Position numbers and translations under genes: made by a program | Origin: Paramylibacter ulvae | GTDB taxonomy: Bacteria > Pseudomonadota > Alphaproteobacteria > Rhodobacterales > Rhodobacteraceae | DNA: 64,000 nucleotides | Assembly: GCF_014652655.1 (NCBI RefSeq) | Contig: NZ_BMZF01000007.1 | Location: forward strand, 62,001 to 126,000 | Reading direction: 5' to 3' | Shown: in pieces, positions 26,624-34,763 of the stretch | How the letters are laid out: every line of letters starts with the position of its first letter | Numbering within the stretch: the stretch's first letter is position 1 | Notes under the pieces: model-generated | Database searches by the model: none | What the model saw: only the letters and a program-made list of their open reading frames with translations | Told to the model about the DNA's origin: nothing

Positions 26624-27615
26624 AGCGTAAAGTTTTCGGCAAGAAGCTGTTTAATATCCGCCTCTGGGCGCGCACCGATATGGCCGATCACCTCGCCTGC
26701 AACGACACAGCCCATTTGACCACAGGTCAACATGTCATGCCCGTTTACCAATCCATACATGAACCCAGATGCGAATAAATCACCCGCACCTGTTGCATCT
26801 ACGCGTGCAACGGGTGCCGCGTCTGCATGATGTGTTTTTCCATCCTTGATGATCAGCGCGCCGTTCTTACCGATGGTACAGGCCACCATTTCGGTGTGCT
26901 GCCCCGCCAAGGCCAATGCATCATCAAGCGATGTATCACCATACATCGCCATCATTTCATGTTCGTTGCAAAACAACAAATCTACATGGTCTGCGATCAA
27001 TTGCTTGAATGCATCACGGTGGCGTTCCACGCAAAACGGATCGGACAATGAAACCGCAACTTTTCCACCTGTGGATTTGCACGCTTCAATCGCCTTGGCG
27101 AATGCGGCATGGCTTTCGGGGCCATCAAAACGATATCCTTCCAGATATAACCATTCACAATCGGCCATTTGATCAACATCAATGTCATCAGGGCTAAGAT
27201 GTTCAGAAACACCCAGATATGTATTCAATGAACGTTCGCCATCTGGTGTCACCAAAACCATGCAACGCCCCGTTTCCGCATCATCGCTTTTGGGGGCCAA
27301 TGGTGTTTCGTAAACCGCGCCCATTGCGCGAATGTCATGGGCAAAGATGGCACCCAGCTGATCGTCTTTCACCTTGCCCACATATGCAGTGCGCACATCC
27401 AGTGCGGCCAAACCAGCAATTGTATTGGCACCCGAGCCGCCAGAAATTTCGGTCGCTGGCCCCATATGTGAATAAAGCTCTGCGGCGCGATCCGTATTGA
27501 TCAATTGCATAATGCCCTTTTCGATACCGTTATCGACCAAAAAGTTATCTTCACAATGCGCCAGCACATCGACAATGGCGTTGCCGATTCCAACAACCTG
27601 AAATTTCTTAGACAT
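26620..27615 (-). CDS. PfkB-family kinase, adenosine kinase-like
   Basis: A 331-residue ribokinase-fold kinase. The opening GIGNAIVDVLAHCEDNFL, GGSGANTIAGLAALD (substrate loop) and VARVDATGAGDLFASGFMYGL (anion hole and catalytic Asp) are all present. In alphaproteobacteria this subgroup is usually called adenosine kinase; the N-terminal NAIVDV supports it, but other nucleosides or sugars are possible. The ATG at 27613-27615 overlaps the end of nth (stop at 27608-27610), so it is translated from the same mRNA. Confidence 0.85.
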   Translation of the reverse strand: MSKKFQVVGIGNAIVDVLAHCEDNFLVDNGIEKGIMQLINTDRAAELYSHMGPATEISGGSGANTIAGLAALDVRTAYVGKVKDDQLGAIFAHDIRAMGAVYETPLAPKSDDAETGRCMVLVTPDGERSLNTYLGVSEHLSPDDIDVDQMADCEWLYLEGYRFDGPESHAAFAKAIEACKSTGGKVAVSLSDPFCVERHRDAFKQLIADHVDLLFCNEHEMMAMYGDTSLDDALALAGQHTEMVACTIGKNGALIIKDGKTHHADAAPVARVDATGAGDLFASGFMYGLVNGHDMLTCGQMGCVVAGEVIGHIGARPEADIKQLLAENFTL

Positions 27616-28255
27616 TCGTTTTTTCCTCATACTGGCACAAATCTTCGATGATGCAATTTGCACAAACTGGTTTTCGCGCTTTGCAGGTGTAACGCCCATG
27701 CAGGATCATCCAGTGATGCGCATGGTGTTGAAATTCTGCTGGAATGTGATCTTCGATGGCGCGTTCCACCGCGACCACATCTTTGCCTTTGGCCACACCT
27801 GTTCGGTTTCCAAAACGTAAAATATGTGTATCCACCGCCTGTGTTGGTTGATGGAACCACATATTTAAAACCACGTTTGCGGTTTTGCGCCCCACGCCTG
27901 GCAAACTTTCGAGTGCTGCGCGTGATGATGGGACAATGGATTGATAATCATCGACCAATATTTGGCTTAACTTCATCACGTTTTTTGCCTTTTGGCGGAA
28001 CAATCCAATGGTTTTGATATGTTCCGTTAATCCATCCAAACCAAGGGCGAGCATTTTTTCAGGCGTATCGGCAATTTTAAACAATTCTTTCGTCGCCTTA
28101 TTCACGCCAACATCTGTAGCCTGTGCGGACAGTGCCACCGCCACCACCAAGGTATATGCGTTCACATGGTCCAGTTCGCCCTTCGGCTCGGCCTCATGTT
28201 CGCGAAAACGGCGAAAAATTTCGTATATGGTGTGATAATCAAGCTGTTGTGGCAT
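27608..28255 (-). CDS. nth: Endonuclease III
   Basis: A 215-residue bifunctional DNA glycosylase/AP lyase for oxidised pyrimidines. The helix-hairpin-helix LPGVGRKTANVVL holds catalytic Lys124, Asp142 lies in VDTHILRFGNRTG, and a C-terminal [4Fe-4S] cluster is given by Cys191, 198, 201 and 207 in the C-x6-C-x2-C-x5-C spacing. I take the ATG at 28253-28255; the open frame continues 48 codons upstream into the region of the divergent alkyltransferase. That neighbour is also a DNA repair gene. Confidence 0.95.
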   Translation of the reverse strand: MPQQLDYHTIYEIFRRFREHEAEPKGELDHVNAYTLVVAVALSAQATDVGVNKATKELFKIADTPEKMLALGLDGLTEHIKTIGLFRQKAKNVMKLSQILVDDYQSIVPSSRAALESLPGVGRKTANVVLNMWFHQPTQAVDTHILRFGNRTGVAKGKDVVAVERAIEDHIPAEFQHHAHHWMILHGRYTCKARKPVCANCIIEDLCQYEEKTNV

Positions 28256-28348
28256 GGGCGGTCTTTTGCCATGCGAATTGATCAAAGCCAAGGATAAACC
28301 CGCATGTTTCGGGTGGAAACACGGGGCAACTTGCGCCATTTTACCCGT

Positions 28349-29191
28349 ATGAAACATGATCCATACCATTACGGCGTGATTGAACGCGCCATCGCACATA
28401 TTGAAACCAGCGCCAATGCTCAGCCCAGTTTGGACGATGTCGCCGCGGCCGTTGGGCTATCGCCCGCCCATTTTCAACGAGTCTTTAGTCGATGGGCTGG
28501 CGTCAGCCCAAAAAAATATTTGCAATATCTAACCCTCAACCACGCAAAATCCATGCTCGATGATCGGTTCACCGTATTGGATACCGCGCTGCAATCTGGC
28601 CTGTCGGGTTCTGGTCGGCTCCACGATTTATTTTTGTCATGGGAGGCAATGAGCCCTGGTGAATACAGCCGCAAGGGTGCGGGTTTAACCATTTGCTATG
28701 GTTGGTTTGAAACTCCATTTGGCGCGGCATTGGTCATGGGTACGTCGCGCGGGGTATGTGGTATGGCCTTTGGGTCCGAATTTGGTCAACAGGCAACCTT
28801 TGCGGATATGACCGCACGTTGGCCGAATGCACAATTTGTGGAAAATCCTGATCACCTGCGCCCGTGGGTGGATAATATTCTCGCAATGCAGGGGCAAACC
28901 AACCTTCACCTGATCGGCGCCCCGTTTCAGATCAAAGTATGGGAAGCTTTGTTAACTATCCCCTCTGGTCAAGTCACAACATATGGCGAAATCGCCAAAA
29001 CCATCGGCAATCCCAAGGCGGTTCGCGCTGTTGGCACCGCCGTGGGGCGCAATCCGATTTCATGGCTGATACCCTGTCATCGCGCCCTGCGAAAATCGGG
29101 TGGTCTTGGCGGTTATCATTGGGGTTTGCCTGTAAAACGCGCGATGCTGGCATGGGAATCCGCACGTTTCGACAGCTCAAAAAACCCCTAA
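28349..29191 (+). CDS. AraC-type regulator fused to O6-methylguanine-DNA methyltransferase (Ada-like, lacking the N-terminal Ada domain)
   Basis: A 280-residue two-domain repair protein. Residues about 1-95 are an AraC helix-turn-helix (LDDVAAAVGLSPAHFQRVFSRWAGVSPKKYLQYL). Residues about 110-275 are a methyltransferase with the acceptor cysteine in ISWLIPCHRALRKSGGLGGYHWG. It lacks the N-terminal zinc/phosphotriester domain of E. coli Ada, so a methyl-phosphotriester switch is not expected. The ATG at 28349 begins the family-like part; an earlier ATG at 28304 adds 15 residues. Divergent from nth. Confidence 0.9.
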   Translation: MKHDPYHYGVIERAIAHIETSANAQPSLDDVAAAVGLSPAHFQRVFSRWAGVSPKKYLQYLTLNHAKSMLDDRFTVLDTALQSGLSGSGRLHDLFLSWEAMSPGEYSRKGAGLTICYGWFETPFGAALVMGTSRGVCGMAFGSEFGQQATFADMTARWPNAQFVENPDHLRPWVDNILAMQGQTNLHLIGAPFQIKVWEALLTIPSGQVTTYGEIAKTIGNPKAVRAVGTAVGRNPISWLIPCHRALRKSGGLGGYHWGLPVKRAMLAWESARFDSSKNP

Positions 29192-29295
29192 TTTTATGGC
29201 GATTTATTGCCGATTACACCCAATCTACGCGATTGTGACTTGATTATTGCCCAGCAGTGAACACATCTGATCACGAGGCAAATTAAGGAATAAAC

Positions 29296-29940
29296 ATGAA
29301 AACTCTCATGAAAATCACATCCATCAGTGGTGTCGCAGCATTAACATTAACGGCATGTGCCAATGACGATGGCAGCTTGGGCGAAAAAGGCCGCGAAGGC
29401 GCAATCGCTGGTGCCGTTCTGGGCGGGATTGTTGGCGCCATTGACGGCGGCAAACCCAAAAACGTTATCACGGGCGCCGTTATCGGCGCTGGCACGGGTG
29501 CCGTCATCGGTAACGAGCTAGACAAACAAGAACGCGATCTGCGCAATCAGATGGGCGGAAGTGGTGCAACCATCACCAACACAGGTTCCGAATTGATCGT
29601 AACCCTGCCAGAAGCAATCACATTCGAAACAGACAGCACATATGTGCGCCCAACATTGCAAGGGCATCTGAATTCACTGGCAACCAACTTGCAACAATAT
29701 CCAAATTCTATGGTTGATGTCATCGGACACACGGATAACGTGGGGGACGCTGGTTATAACCAAGGTCTATCTGCACGCCGTGCACAATCGGTCACAGGTG
29801 TCTTGGTTGGTGCTGGTGTGAACCCTAATCGCATCCGCTCTTATGGCCGTGGTGAAACATCACCGGTGATGTCAAATGACAATCCAACGGGACGCGCTGC
29901 AAACCGTCGCGTGGAAATCATCATCACACCATCAAACTAA
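29296..29940 (+). CDS. OmpA-family outer membrane lipoprotein with glycine-zipper segment
   Basis: A 214-residue lipoprotein. Signal peptide with lipobox LTAC (Cys21), then a glycine-rich region of about 50 residues (GAIAGAVLGGIVGAIDGG, GAVIGAGTGAVIGNELDKQERDLR), then a C-terminal OmpA peptidoglycan-binding domain (about 105-212) with VDVIGHTDNVGDAGYNQGLSARRAQSV and the closing GRAANRRVEI. This is the YiaD layout. It likely tethers the outer membrane to the cell wall. AAGGAA precedes the ATG, and a terminator follows at 29964. Confidence 0.9.
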   Translation: MKTLMKITSISGVAALTLTACANDDGSLGEKGREGAIAGAVLGGIVGAIDGGKPKNVITGAVIGAGTGAVIGNELDKQERDLRNQMGGSGATITNTGSELIVTLPEAITFETDSTYVRPTLQGHLNSLATNLQQYPNSMVDVIGHTDNVGDAGYNQGLSARRAQSVTGVLVGAGVNPNRIRSYGRGETSPVMSNDNPTGRAANRRVEIIITPSN

Positions 29941-29963
29941 TCTGACGTTAACTACAAATTTTG

Positions 29964-29987
29964 GGGCGGCCATTGCGCCGCCCTTTT
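29964..29987 (+). terminator. Terminator after the OmpA-family lipoprotein gene
   Basis: 7-bp stem GGGCGGC / GCCGCCC (29964-29970, 29977-29983) followed by TTTT. Confidence 0.8.
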
Positions 29988-30007
29988 CATATCTTGCGCC
30001 CACGCCT

Positions 30008-30032
30008 AACTGGTCATATTCTTTTACCAATT
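30008..30032 (+). promoter_or_regulatory. Second GntR/GlcC-type operator, upstream of the GntR gene
   Basis: AACTGGT-N11-ACCAATT, 10 bases before the GntR start codon. The downstream half-site is identical to that of the glcD operator and the upstream one differs by one base; the spacing is identical (11). This suggests autoregulation, as the site overlaps the position of the ribosome binding site and start region. Confidence 0.65.
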
Positions 30033-30042
30033 AGGAGAACGC

Positions 30043-30813
30043 ATGCCATTTCAACCCATCGCCCAAGAACGCGTCGCAAGCGCGGTAGTTCACCAAATCG
30101 AACAATTGATACTACGTGGCCTACTTCGCCCTGGTGAACGTTTGCCCGCCGAACGCTTGTTGTCGGAAAAACTAGGCGTATCACGCCCATCCCTGCGCGA
30201 AGCAATCGCAACATTACAAGAATCTGGCCTACTCACGAGCAAGGCAAATTCAGGGATCTATGTCGCCGATATTCTGGGAAATGTGTTTTCACCCCCCCTG
30301 ATCAATCTGTTTGCATCCCACAAAGAAGCGTTTTTTGATTATATCGCCTTGCGCCGTGATCTCGAAGGAATGGCCGCAGAGCGTGCCGCAATGCATGGAA
30401 CCAAAAACGACCATCTGGTAATTCAATCTATCTTTGAACAAATGCAAACTGCACATGATCAAAACGATCCCGAACGTGATGCTGAATTGGATGCAAATTT
30501 CCATATGTCCATCACAGAAGCATCGCATAATGTTATGCTCCTTCATATGATGCGGTCCATGTTCGACATGCTAAAAACTGGTGTGTTTTATAATCGCAAG
30601 GTGATGTTTGAAATGGACACCACGCGCGTACATCTGTTGAACCAACATCGCGACATCATGCAAGCAATCGTCGATCGCAAACCAGATGCGGCGCGACGCG
30701 CGGTCGAGGCTCATCTGACCTATGTTCATGATTGCCTCAAACAAAACGAAACAATGCAATCCCATGACGACATCGCCAAATTGCGTTTGGAAACCACACG
30801 AACCCGAACTTAA
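30043..30813 (+). CDS. FadR/GlcC-branch GntR transcriptional regulator
   Basis: A 256-residue regulator. The winged helix-turn-helix lies at about 10-75 (ILRGLLRPGERLPAERLLSEKLGVSRPSLREAIATLQESGLL), followed by an all-helical FCD ligand domain (about 90-235) with the metal-site acidic and histidine residues DANFHMSITEASHN and HRDIMQAI. The operator in front of it matches that of glcDEF in half-sites and spacing, so it is the best candidate for the glycolate (or lactate) regulator of that operon despite the 19-kb separation. Other 2-hydroxy acids are possible ligands. Confidence 0.88.
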   Translation: MPFQPIAQERVASAVVHQIEQLILRGLLRPGERLPAERLLSEKLGVSRPSLREAIATLQESGLLTSKANSGIYVADILGNVFSPPLINLFASHKEAFFDYIALRRDLEGMAAERAAMHGTKNDHLVIQSIFEQMQTAHDQNDPERDAELDANFHMSITEASHNVMLLHMMRSMFDMLKTGVFYNRKVMFEMDTTRVHLLNQHRDIMQAIVDRKPDAARRAVEAHLTYVHDCLKQNETMQSHDDIAKLRLETTRTRT

Positions 30814-30862
30814 GGCAAACCAACCTTAACCTCCATTTTGTCCAAATATCCTCGCCGAAGGC

Positions 30863-30903
30863 AAAAAAAGCCCCGCAATAAATTGCAGGGCTTTCAAATT
30901 TTT
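30863..30903. terminator. Bidirectional terminator between the GntR gene and the atp operon
   Basis: A stem of AAAGCCC-GCAAT against ATTGC-GGGCTTT, with one mismatched pair, lies at about 30868-30894. It is flanked by an A run on the left and T-rich sequence on the right, so it can end transcription from both sides. Confidence 0.8.
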
Positions 30904-30916
30904 ATGCGAAGGTTAA

Positions 30917-31477
30917 TTAGTGAAGCTTTTCACCAACATCCTTGATAGCCGCGTCAATCAATCCACCAGCGTCCTTGGCGTTCATGCCTTTGGCAATCAC
31001 GTCATTCGCTGCTTGGATTGCAACGTTTACCGCTGAATCACGAACCTCTTTCACCGCAGATGCCTGCGCTGATGCGATTTGATCTTCGGCGGCTTGCATG
31101 CGGCGTGCAATTGAAGATTTCAAATCTTCTTTTGCTTTCGCTGCGGCTGCTTTGGCTTCGTCTTTTGCTGTCGCTACGATTTTGTCAGCCTGCGTTTGCA
31201 CTTCTTGTTGCTTGCGCTCGTAATCGGCCAAAATGCTTTGGGCTTCCTCACGTAATGAACGTGCTTCGTCCAGTTCTGCGCGGATGCCGTCTGCACGGCT
31301 ATCCAACATACCAGCCAGTTTACCTGGAACCTTAAGATATGTCAGCAATGCCAAGAACAATACAAATGCGATCGCAACCACAAAGTCTGTATTGTTCAGG
31401 CTGAAAAACGGGCCACCAGCAGCAAGTGCAGGAAACGCAATCAGAGTGAAGGCCGATGTTAAAACTGTTTTCATCAT
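30917..31477 (-). CDS. atpF: F0F1 ATP synthase subunit b
   Basis: A 186-residue peripheral stalk subunit. One membrane helix near the N-terminus (about 33-50, DFVVAIAFVLFLALLTYL) is followed by a long Ala/Lys/Glu-rich coiled coil. A hydrophobic stretch at about 5-20 resembles a cleavable signal, as seen in this branch. It is the last gene of the F0 operon; its first ATG lies 1 base before the stop of the b' gene. Confidence 0.93.
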   Translation of the reverse strand: MMKTVLTSAFTLIAFPALAAGGPFFSLNNTDFVVAIAFVLFLALLTYLKVPGKLAGMLDSRADGIRAELDEARSLREEAQSILADYERKQQEVQTQADKIVATAKDEAKAAAAKAKEDLKSSIARRMQAAEDQIASAQASAVKEVRDSAVNVAIQAANDVIAKGMNAKDAGGLIDAAIKDVGEKLH

Positions 31478-31478
31478 C

Positions 31479-32015
31479 TTAACCTTTCAAACGTGCAGCA
31501 ACCGCTGCTTTGATTGTTTTCGCATCACCTGAACCGGGCATCATCGCTTTCACGATATCCGCCGCGGCTGCATTGGCAACTTCTTGGATGGATTTTGCTG
31601 AACTGTCGCGAATTTCTTTGATCGCTTTTTCAGATTCCGCGGCTTTTGCTGCGATTTCTGCGTCTGCTTTCAAAATGGCTTTGTCCAGATCTTTTTGGAT
31701 GTCTGCCTTTGCTTCGCCAACAATGTCTTGTGCTTGTGCACGCGCATCAGCCAACGCCTTGTTATAGGCTTCTTCGGCCTCTAACGCTTGGCGTTTCATT
31801 TGTTCCGCGCTGTCCAGATCACGTTGGATTGCGCCTTGGCGATCCGCCAAAACACTTGCGATACGTGGCAATGCGATACGATTAAGGATGAAGTACAAAA
31901 CAACCAACGTCACCAAAAGCCAGAAAATCTGGTTTGGAAATGTTGAGAAGTCTAGCTGTGGCATGCCCGGCGCTGATTCAACAGCGTGGTCTGCACCATG
32001 AGTAGTTTCAGCCAT
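31479..32015 (-). CDS. atpF': F0F1 ATP synthase subunit b'
   Basis: A 178-residue second b-type stalk subunit, as found in phototrophs and alphaproteobacteria. The region PQLDFSTFPNQIFWLLVTLVVLYFILNRIALPRI (about 18-50) is typical, followed by a long coiled coil. The ATG at 32013-32015 has GGAGAG upstream. With subunit b it forms a heterodimeric stator. It is separated from atpE by 116 bases that hold two hairpins. Confidence 0.94.
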   Translation of the reverse strand: MAETTHGADHAVESAPGMPQLDFSTFPNQIFWLLVTLVVLYFILNRIALPRIASVLADRQGAIQRDLDSAEQMKRQALEAEEAYNKALADARAQAQDIVGEAKADIQKDLDKAILKADAEIAAKAAESEKAIKEIRDSSAKSIQEVANAAAADIVKAMMPGSGDAKTIKAAVAARLKG

Positions 32016-32070
32016 TATGCTCTCCAATGGGTATGCGAGCGTGGATAATCCGCCGCTCGCTATCTCTTTT

Positions 32071-32124
32071 GCGCGCACATACGCGCGCGCAGCTCAATCA
32101 ATTGGTTTGCTTGAACAAGCAAAC
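32071..32124 (-). promoter_or_regulatory. Paired hairpins between atpE and atpF'
   Basis: A 9-bp perfect stem GTTTGCTTG / CAAGCAAAC (32105-32113, 32116-32124) lies 7 bases after the atpE stop, and a second GC-only stem GCGCGC / GCGCGC (32071-32076 and about 32083-32088) follows. No T run is present. They may protect the atpE message or limit readthrough, which would help to make many c subunits per complex; that role is inferred. Confidence 0.5.
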
Positions 32125-32131
32125 AGTCTGC

Positions 32132-32368
32132 TTAAACAGCAAACATCAATAGCAATGCTACCAAGAATGAGAAGATACCCAAAGCCTCAGCAAACGCGAT
32201 GCCGATGAACAATGTTGCAGTTTGCGCGCCAGCTGCTGCTGGGTTGCGAAGAGCACCTGACAGGAAGTTCCCTGCAACTGTACCCACACCGATACCTGCG
32301 CCACCCATGCCGATACAAGCCAAGCCAGCACCGATAAATTGACCCATTTCTGCGATATTACCTTCCAT
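32132..32368 (-). CDS. atpE: F0F1 ATP synthase subunit c
   Basis: A 78-residue proteolipid with two membrane helices. The first carries the glycine-rich [19 protein letters not shown]; the second holds the proton-binding Glu in [19 protein letters not shown]. The ATG at 32366-32368 has AGGAGA at good distance. A ring of many copies turns as protons cross the membrane. Confidence 0.96.
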   Translation of the reverse strand: MEGNIAEMGQFIGAGLACIGMGGAGIGVGTVAGNFLSGALRNPAAAGAQTATLFIGIAFAEALGIFSFLVALLLMFAV

Positions 32369-32413
32369 AGAGATTCTCCTTTTGATGGAATACGTAAGAT
32401 TAGTGTTCAAACT

Positions 32414-33166
32414 TTAGTGGCTCGGATGCAGCGCATCGTTGAGGTACACACAAGTTAGAATAGTGAAAACATATGCTTGGATAGCGGCAACCAATACCTC
32501 TAGCCCGTACACAGCTGTAATTGAAATAATTGGGAAAATCGAAAACACACCCAATGCGCCAGCGAAACCCGCGAACACTTTGATCACGGCGTGACCCGCC
32601 ATCACGTTACCCGCCAAACGAATGGAATGGCTAACGGGGCGAACAAAGTAAGAGATCAATTCAATCACAGCCAAGATTGGACGCAATGCCAATGGTGCTG
32701 ATGAAACCCAGAACAGACCCAGAAATTTCGTACCGTTCTTAACAAAGCCCAAAATTGTCACGCCCAAAAACACACCCATCGCCAAAACGGCCGTCACGGC
32801 GATATGCGATGTTGTTGTGAATGAACCCGGGATCAAACCCAAGAAATTGGCCAACAAGATAAAGATGAACAGTGTAAAGATATAAGGGAAATATTTCAGA
32901 CCCTCTTTACCGGTTACATCTTCGACCATTTTATAAACGAAACCGTACATCATTTCGGCAACTGACTGGCTGCGTGATGGGATCACTGCGCGACCACGCG
33001 TGCCGATAACCAACAAAACAGTTGCAACAACAACCGCAATCAACATCCACAAAGTGACGTTTGTTGGCGTGTACCAGTGAATTTCACCCGCACCAAACAA
33101 AGGTTTGATTTGGAATTGATCCATTGGATGGATGTTGAAACCTGTGCTTGATTCTGCTTCGGCCAC
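32414..33166 (-). CDS. atpB: F0F1 ATP synthase subunit a
   Basis: A 250-residue membrane subunit that forms the proton path. Conserved features are [13 protein letters not shown] at the start, [23 protein letters not shown], and the essential arginine in [17 protein letters not shown], with [21 protein letters not shown] at the end. I take the GTG at 33164-33166 as start because AAAGGAAAAG stands directly before it and the protein then begins MAEAESS; a TTG further upstream would also be in frame. Confidence 0.95.
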   Translation of the reverse strand: MAEAESSTGFNIHPMDQFQIKPLFGAGEIHWYTPTNVTLWMLIAVVVATVLLVIGTRGRAVIPSRSQSVAEMMYGFVYKMVEDVTGKEGLKYFPYIFTLFIFILLANFLGLIPGSFTTTSHIAVTAVLAMGVFLGVTILGFVKNGTKFLGLFWVSSAPLALRPILAVIELISYFVRPVSHSIRLAGNVMAGHAVIKVFAGFAGALGVFSIFPIISITAVYGLEVLVAAIQAYVFTILTCVYLNDALHPSH

Positions 33167-33196
33167 GCGTCTTTTCCTTTTGTTTGACAACAACGA

Positions 33197-33550
33197 TTAA
33201 TCGTCGTCGTACATCTCGTCTTTGCCAGCGGGGGCCACGGGGGCGTCCGACTGCATCTTCTTGTCTTGGATTTCTTGCGCGGTTCGCATCATTGTGCGTA
33301 CACCGGCAATAAACCCCAGCATTGTAAATATGATCATCAACAAAGGCAGCGTTCCAAACAGAACATCCAATCCGTATCCGATCCCGAAACCAAGCAACAA
33401 ACCTGTTACCAATTCCGTCACCATCCGCCAGCCTGCTTGCGCTTGGCTATAGTGGCTTTCTTCGCGCGGTGCGGGCTCTTTCCCTTTGCGCAGCGCATCA
33501 AGCCGACCATTTAAGGCATCCAATCGCTCTTTATCGGGGCCATCTGACAT
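33197..33550 (-). CDS. atpI: AtpI/AtpZ family protein
   Basis: A 117-residue protein with two membrane helices (MVTELVTGLLLGFGIGYGLDVLFG and LLMIIFTMLGFIAGVRTMMRTA), a charged N-terminus and an acidic tail. AtpI helps assemble the c-ring and may carry Mg or Ca with AtpZ. The ATG at 33548-33550 has AGGAGG seven bases before it, better than the ATG 12 codons earlier. First gene of the F0 operon atpI-B-E-F'-F; F1 genes are not in the window, as expected for alphaproteobacteria. Confidence 0.9.
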   Translation of the reverse strand: MSDGPDKERLDALNGRLDALRKGKEPAPREESHYSQAQAGWRMVTELVTGLLLGFGIGYGLDVLFGTLPLLMIIFTMLGFIAGVRTMMRTAQEIQDKKMQSDAPVAPAGKDEMYDDD

Positions 33551-33825
33551 ATGTCTGCCTCCTGATTCTGGCGTTGAATTGCCCATACCGGACAGTTGCG
33601 CGGAAAATAGAAATTAACCCTGCCAGAGTCAATCATTCTATTTTCACTTAACTGACTGAAATCAAACAAAAATCACAAACTGCGACATATGCGAACCTAA
33701 CGTCATCACAAATTCGTTCACGCAATTGATTATTCAACCATTCGGTTGAAAGTAACTTTGCGTTCCAAGGGGTGACAGTTTGAATTCTTCGTTCTAGGTT
33801 ATCCAAAACAACGCAGGCAATTCAC

Positions 33826-34257
33826 ATGGTCAAACCAAACGCAGCACAACAAGCATTTACGCAAAACCTCCCCTTGTGTCAGGCATTGGGGATGGAAGTC
33901 ACGGATGTGGATGAAGGAACCGCAACATTGATCATGCCCTATTCCCCCGAATTGATTGGTGACCCGACCACAGGCGTTATTCACGGTGGTGCGGTTTCCG
34001 CATTGATGGACAGCGCCAGCGGATTGGCTGTTTATATGCACCCTGAAAACAAAGGGCACACCGCAACGATAGATCTGCGCATTGATTACATGCGCCCCGC
34101 AGCACCGAATAAATCCATCACCGCCCATGCAGAAGTGTACCACGCAACCCGCAGCGTCGCGTTTTTGCGCGCAACGGCATGGACAGATGATCGAAACCGC
34201 CCCATTGCACAGGCCACGGGTGCATTTGTATTCACCAAGAAAAAGAAAACATCATGA
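33826..34257 (+). CDS. PaaI-type hotdog thioesterase
   Basis: A 143-residue protein with the hotdog signature GVIHGGAVSALMDSASGLAVY (about 51-71) and TIDLRIDYMRPA. Such enzymes cleave acyl- or aryl-CoA thioesters; the Asp in MDSA is the usual catalytic acid. It overlaps the next gene, a second hotdog protein, by an ATGA, so both are made together and may form a mixed oligomer. The substrate is not known. Confidence 0.85.
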   Translation: MVKPNAAQQAFTQNLPLCQALGMEVTDVDEGTATLIMPYSPELIGDPTTGVIHGGAVSALMDSASGLAVYMHPENKGHTATIDLRIDYMRPAAPNKSITAHAEVYHATRSVAFLRATAWTDDRNRPIAQATGAFVFTKKKKTS

Positions 34258-34763
34258 TTGAAAAAATCGAACCCGTCCAAGATGTCAAACGCCGCCGCGA
34301 TGCGGTACTCAGTAGCTTTGTCGATCGTGTGCCGTTTTTAAAATTCATGGGCATAACATTTGATCGCCGCGGCAATGAATTAACGGGCATTATGAATTTC
34401 GATCCCAAGCTGATTGGCAACCCCGTTGTTGAACGCCTACACGGTGGTGGCACCGCGTCATTTTTAGAAAGTGCCGCGATCATTACCTTGGCATGGAAAA
34501 ACATTTGGGATGCTATGGAAGCGGGCGAAATTGATTTGGAAAATCTTGAGGGCGGCGCTTTGCCCCCCTTGCCCAAAACCATTGACCTGACAATTGATTA
34601 TCTGCGTCCGGGGTTGCCCCGCGATGCCTACGCCCGCGCCACGGTAAACCGTTCGGGGCGGCGTTACGCATCCGTTCATGTCGAAGCATGGCAAGATCGA
34701 CGTGAGGTATTATTCGCACAGGCGACGGGGCATTTTTTAATGCCCTATGAAATGCGACCATAA
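34254..34763 (+). CDS. Second PaaI-type hotdog thioesterase
   Basis: A 169-residue hotdog-fold protein with the core VVERLHGGGTASFLESAAIITLAW and IDLTIDYLRPGLPRDAYARATVNRSGRRYASVHVEAW. In place of the HGGxxxxxxD motif it has HGGGTASFLESA, so the acidic residue is Glu. It starts in the stop of the first hotdog gene. A likely paralogue of that gene. The 3' end overlaps the convergent CFA-synthase gene by 19 bases. Confidence 0.83.
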   Translation: MIEKIEPVQDVKRRRDAVLSSFVDRVPFLKFMGITFDRRGNELTGIMNFDPKLIGNPVVERLHGGGTASFLESAAIITLAWKNIWDAMEAGEIDLENLEGGALPPLPKTIDLTIDYLRPGLPRDAYARATVNRSGRRYASVHVEAWQDRREVLFAQATGHFLMPYEMRP

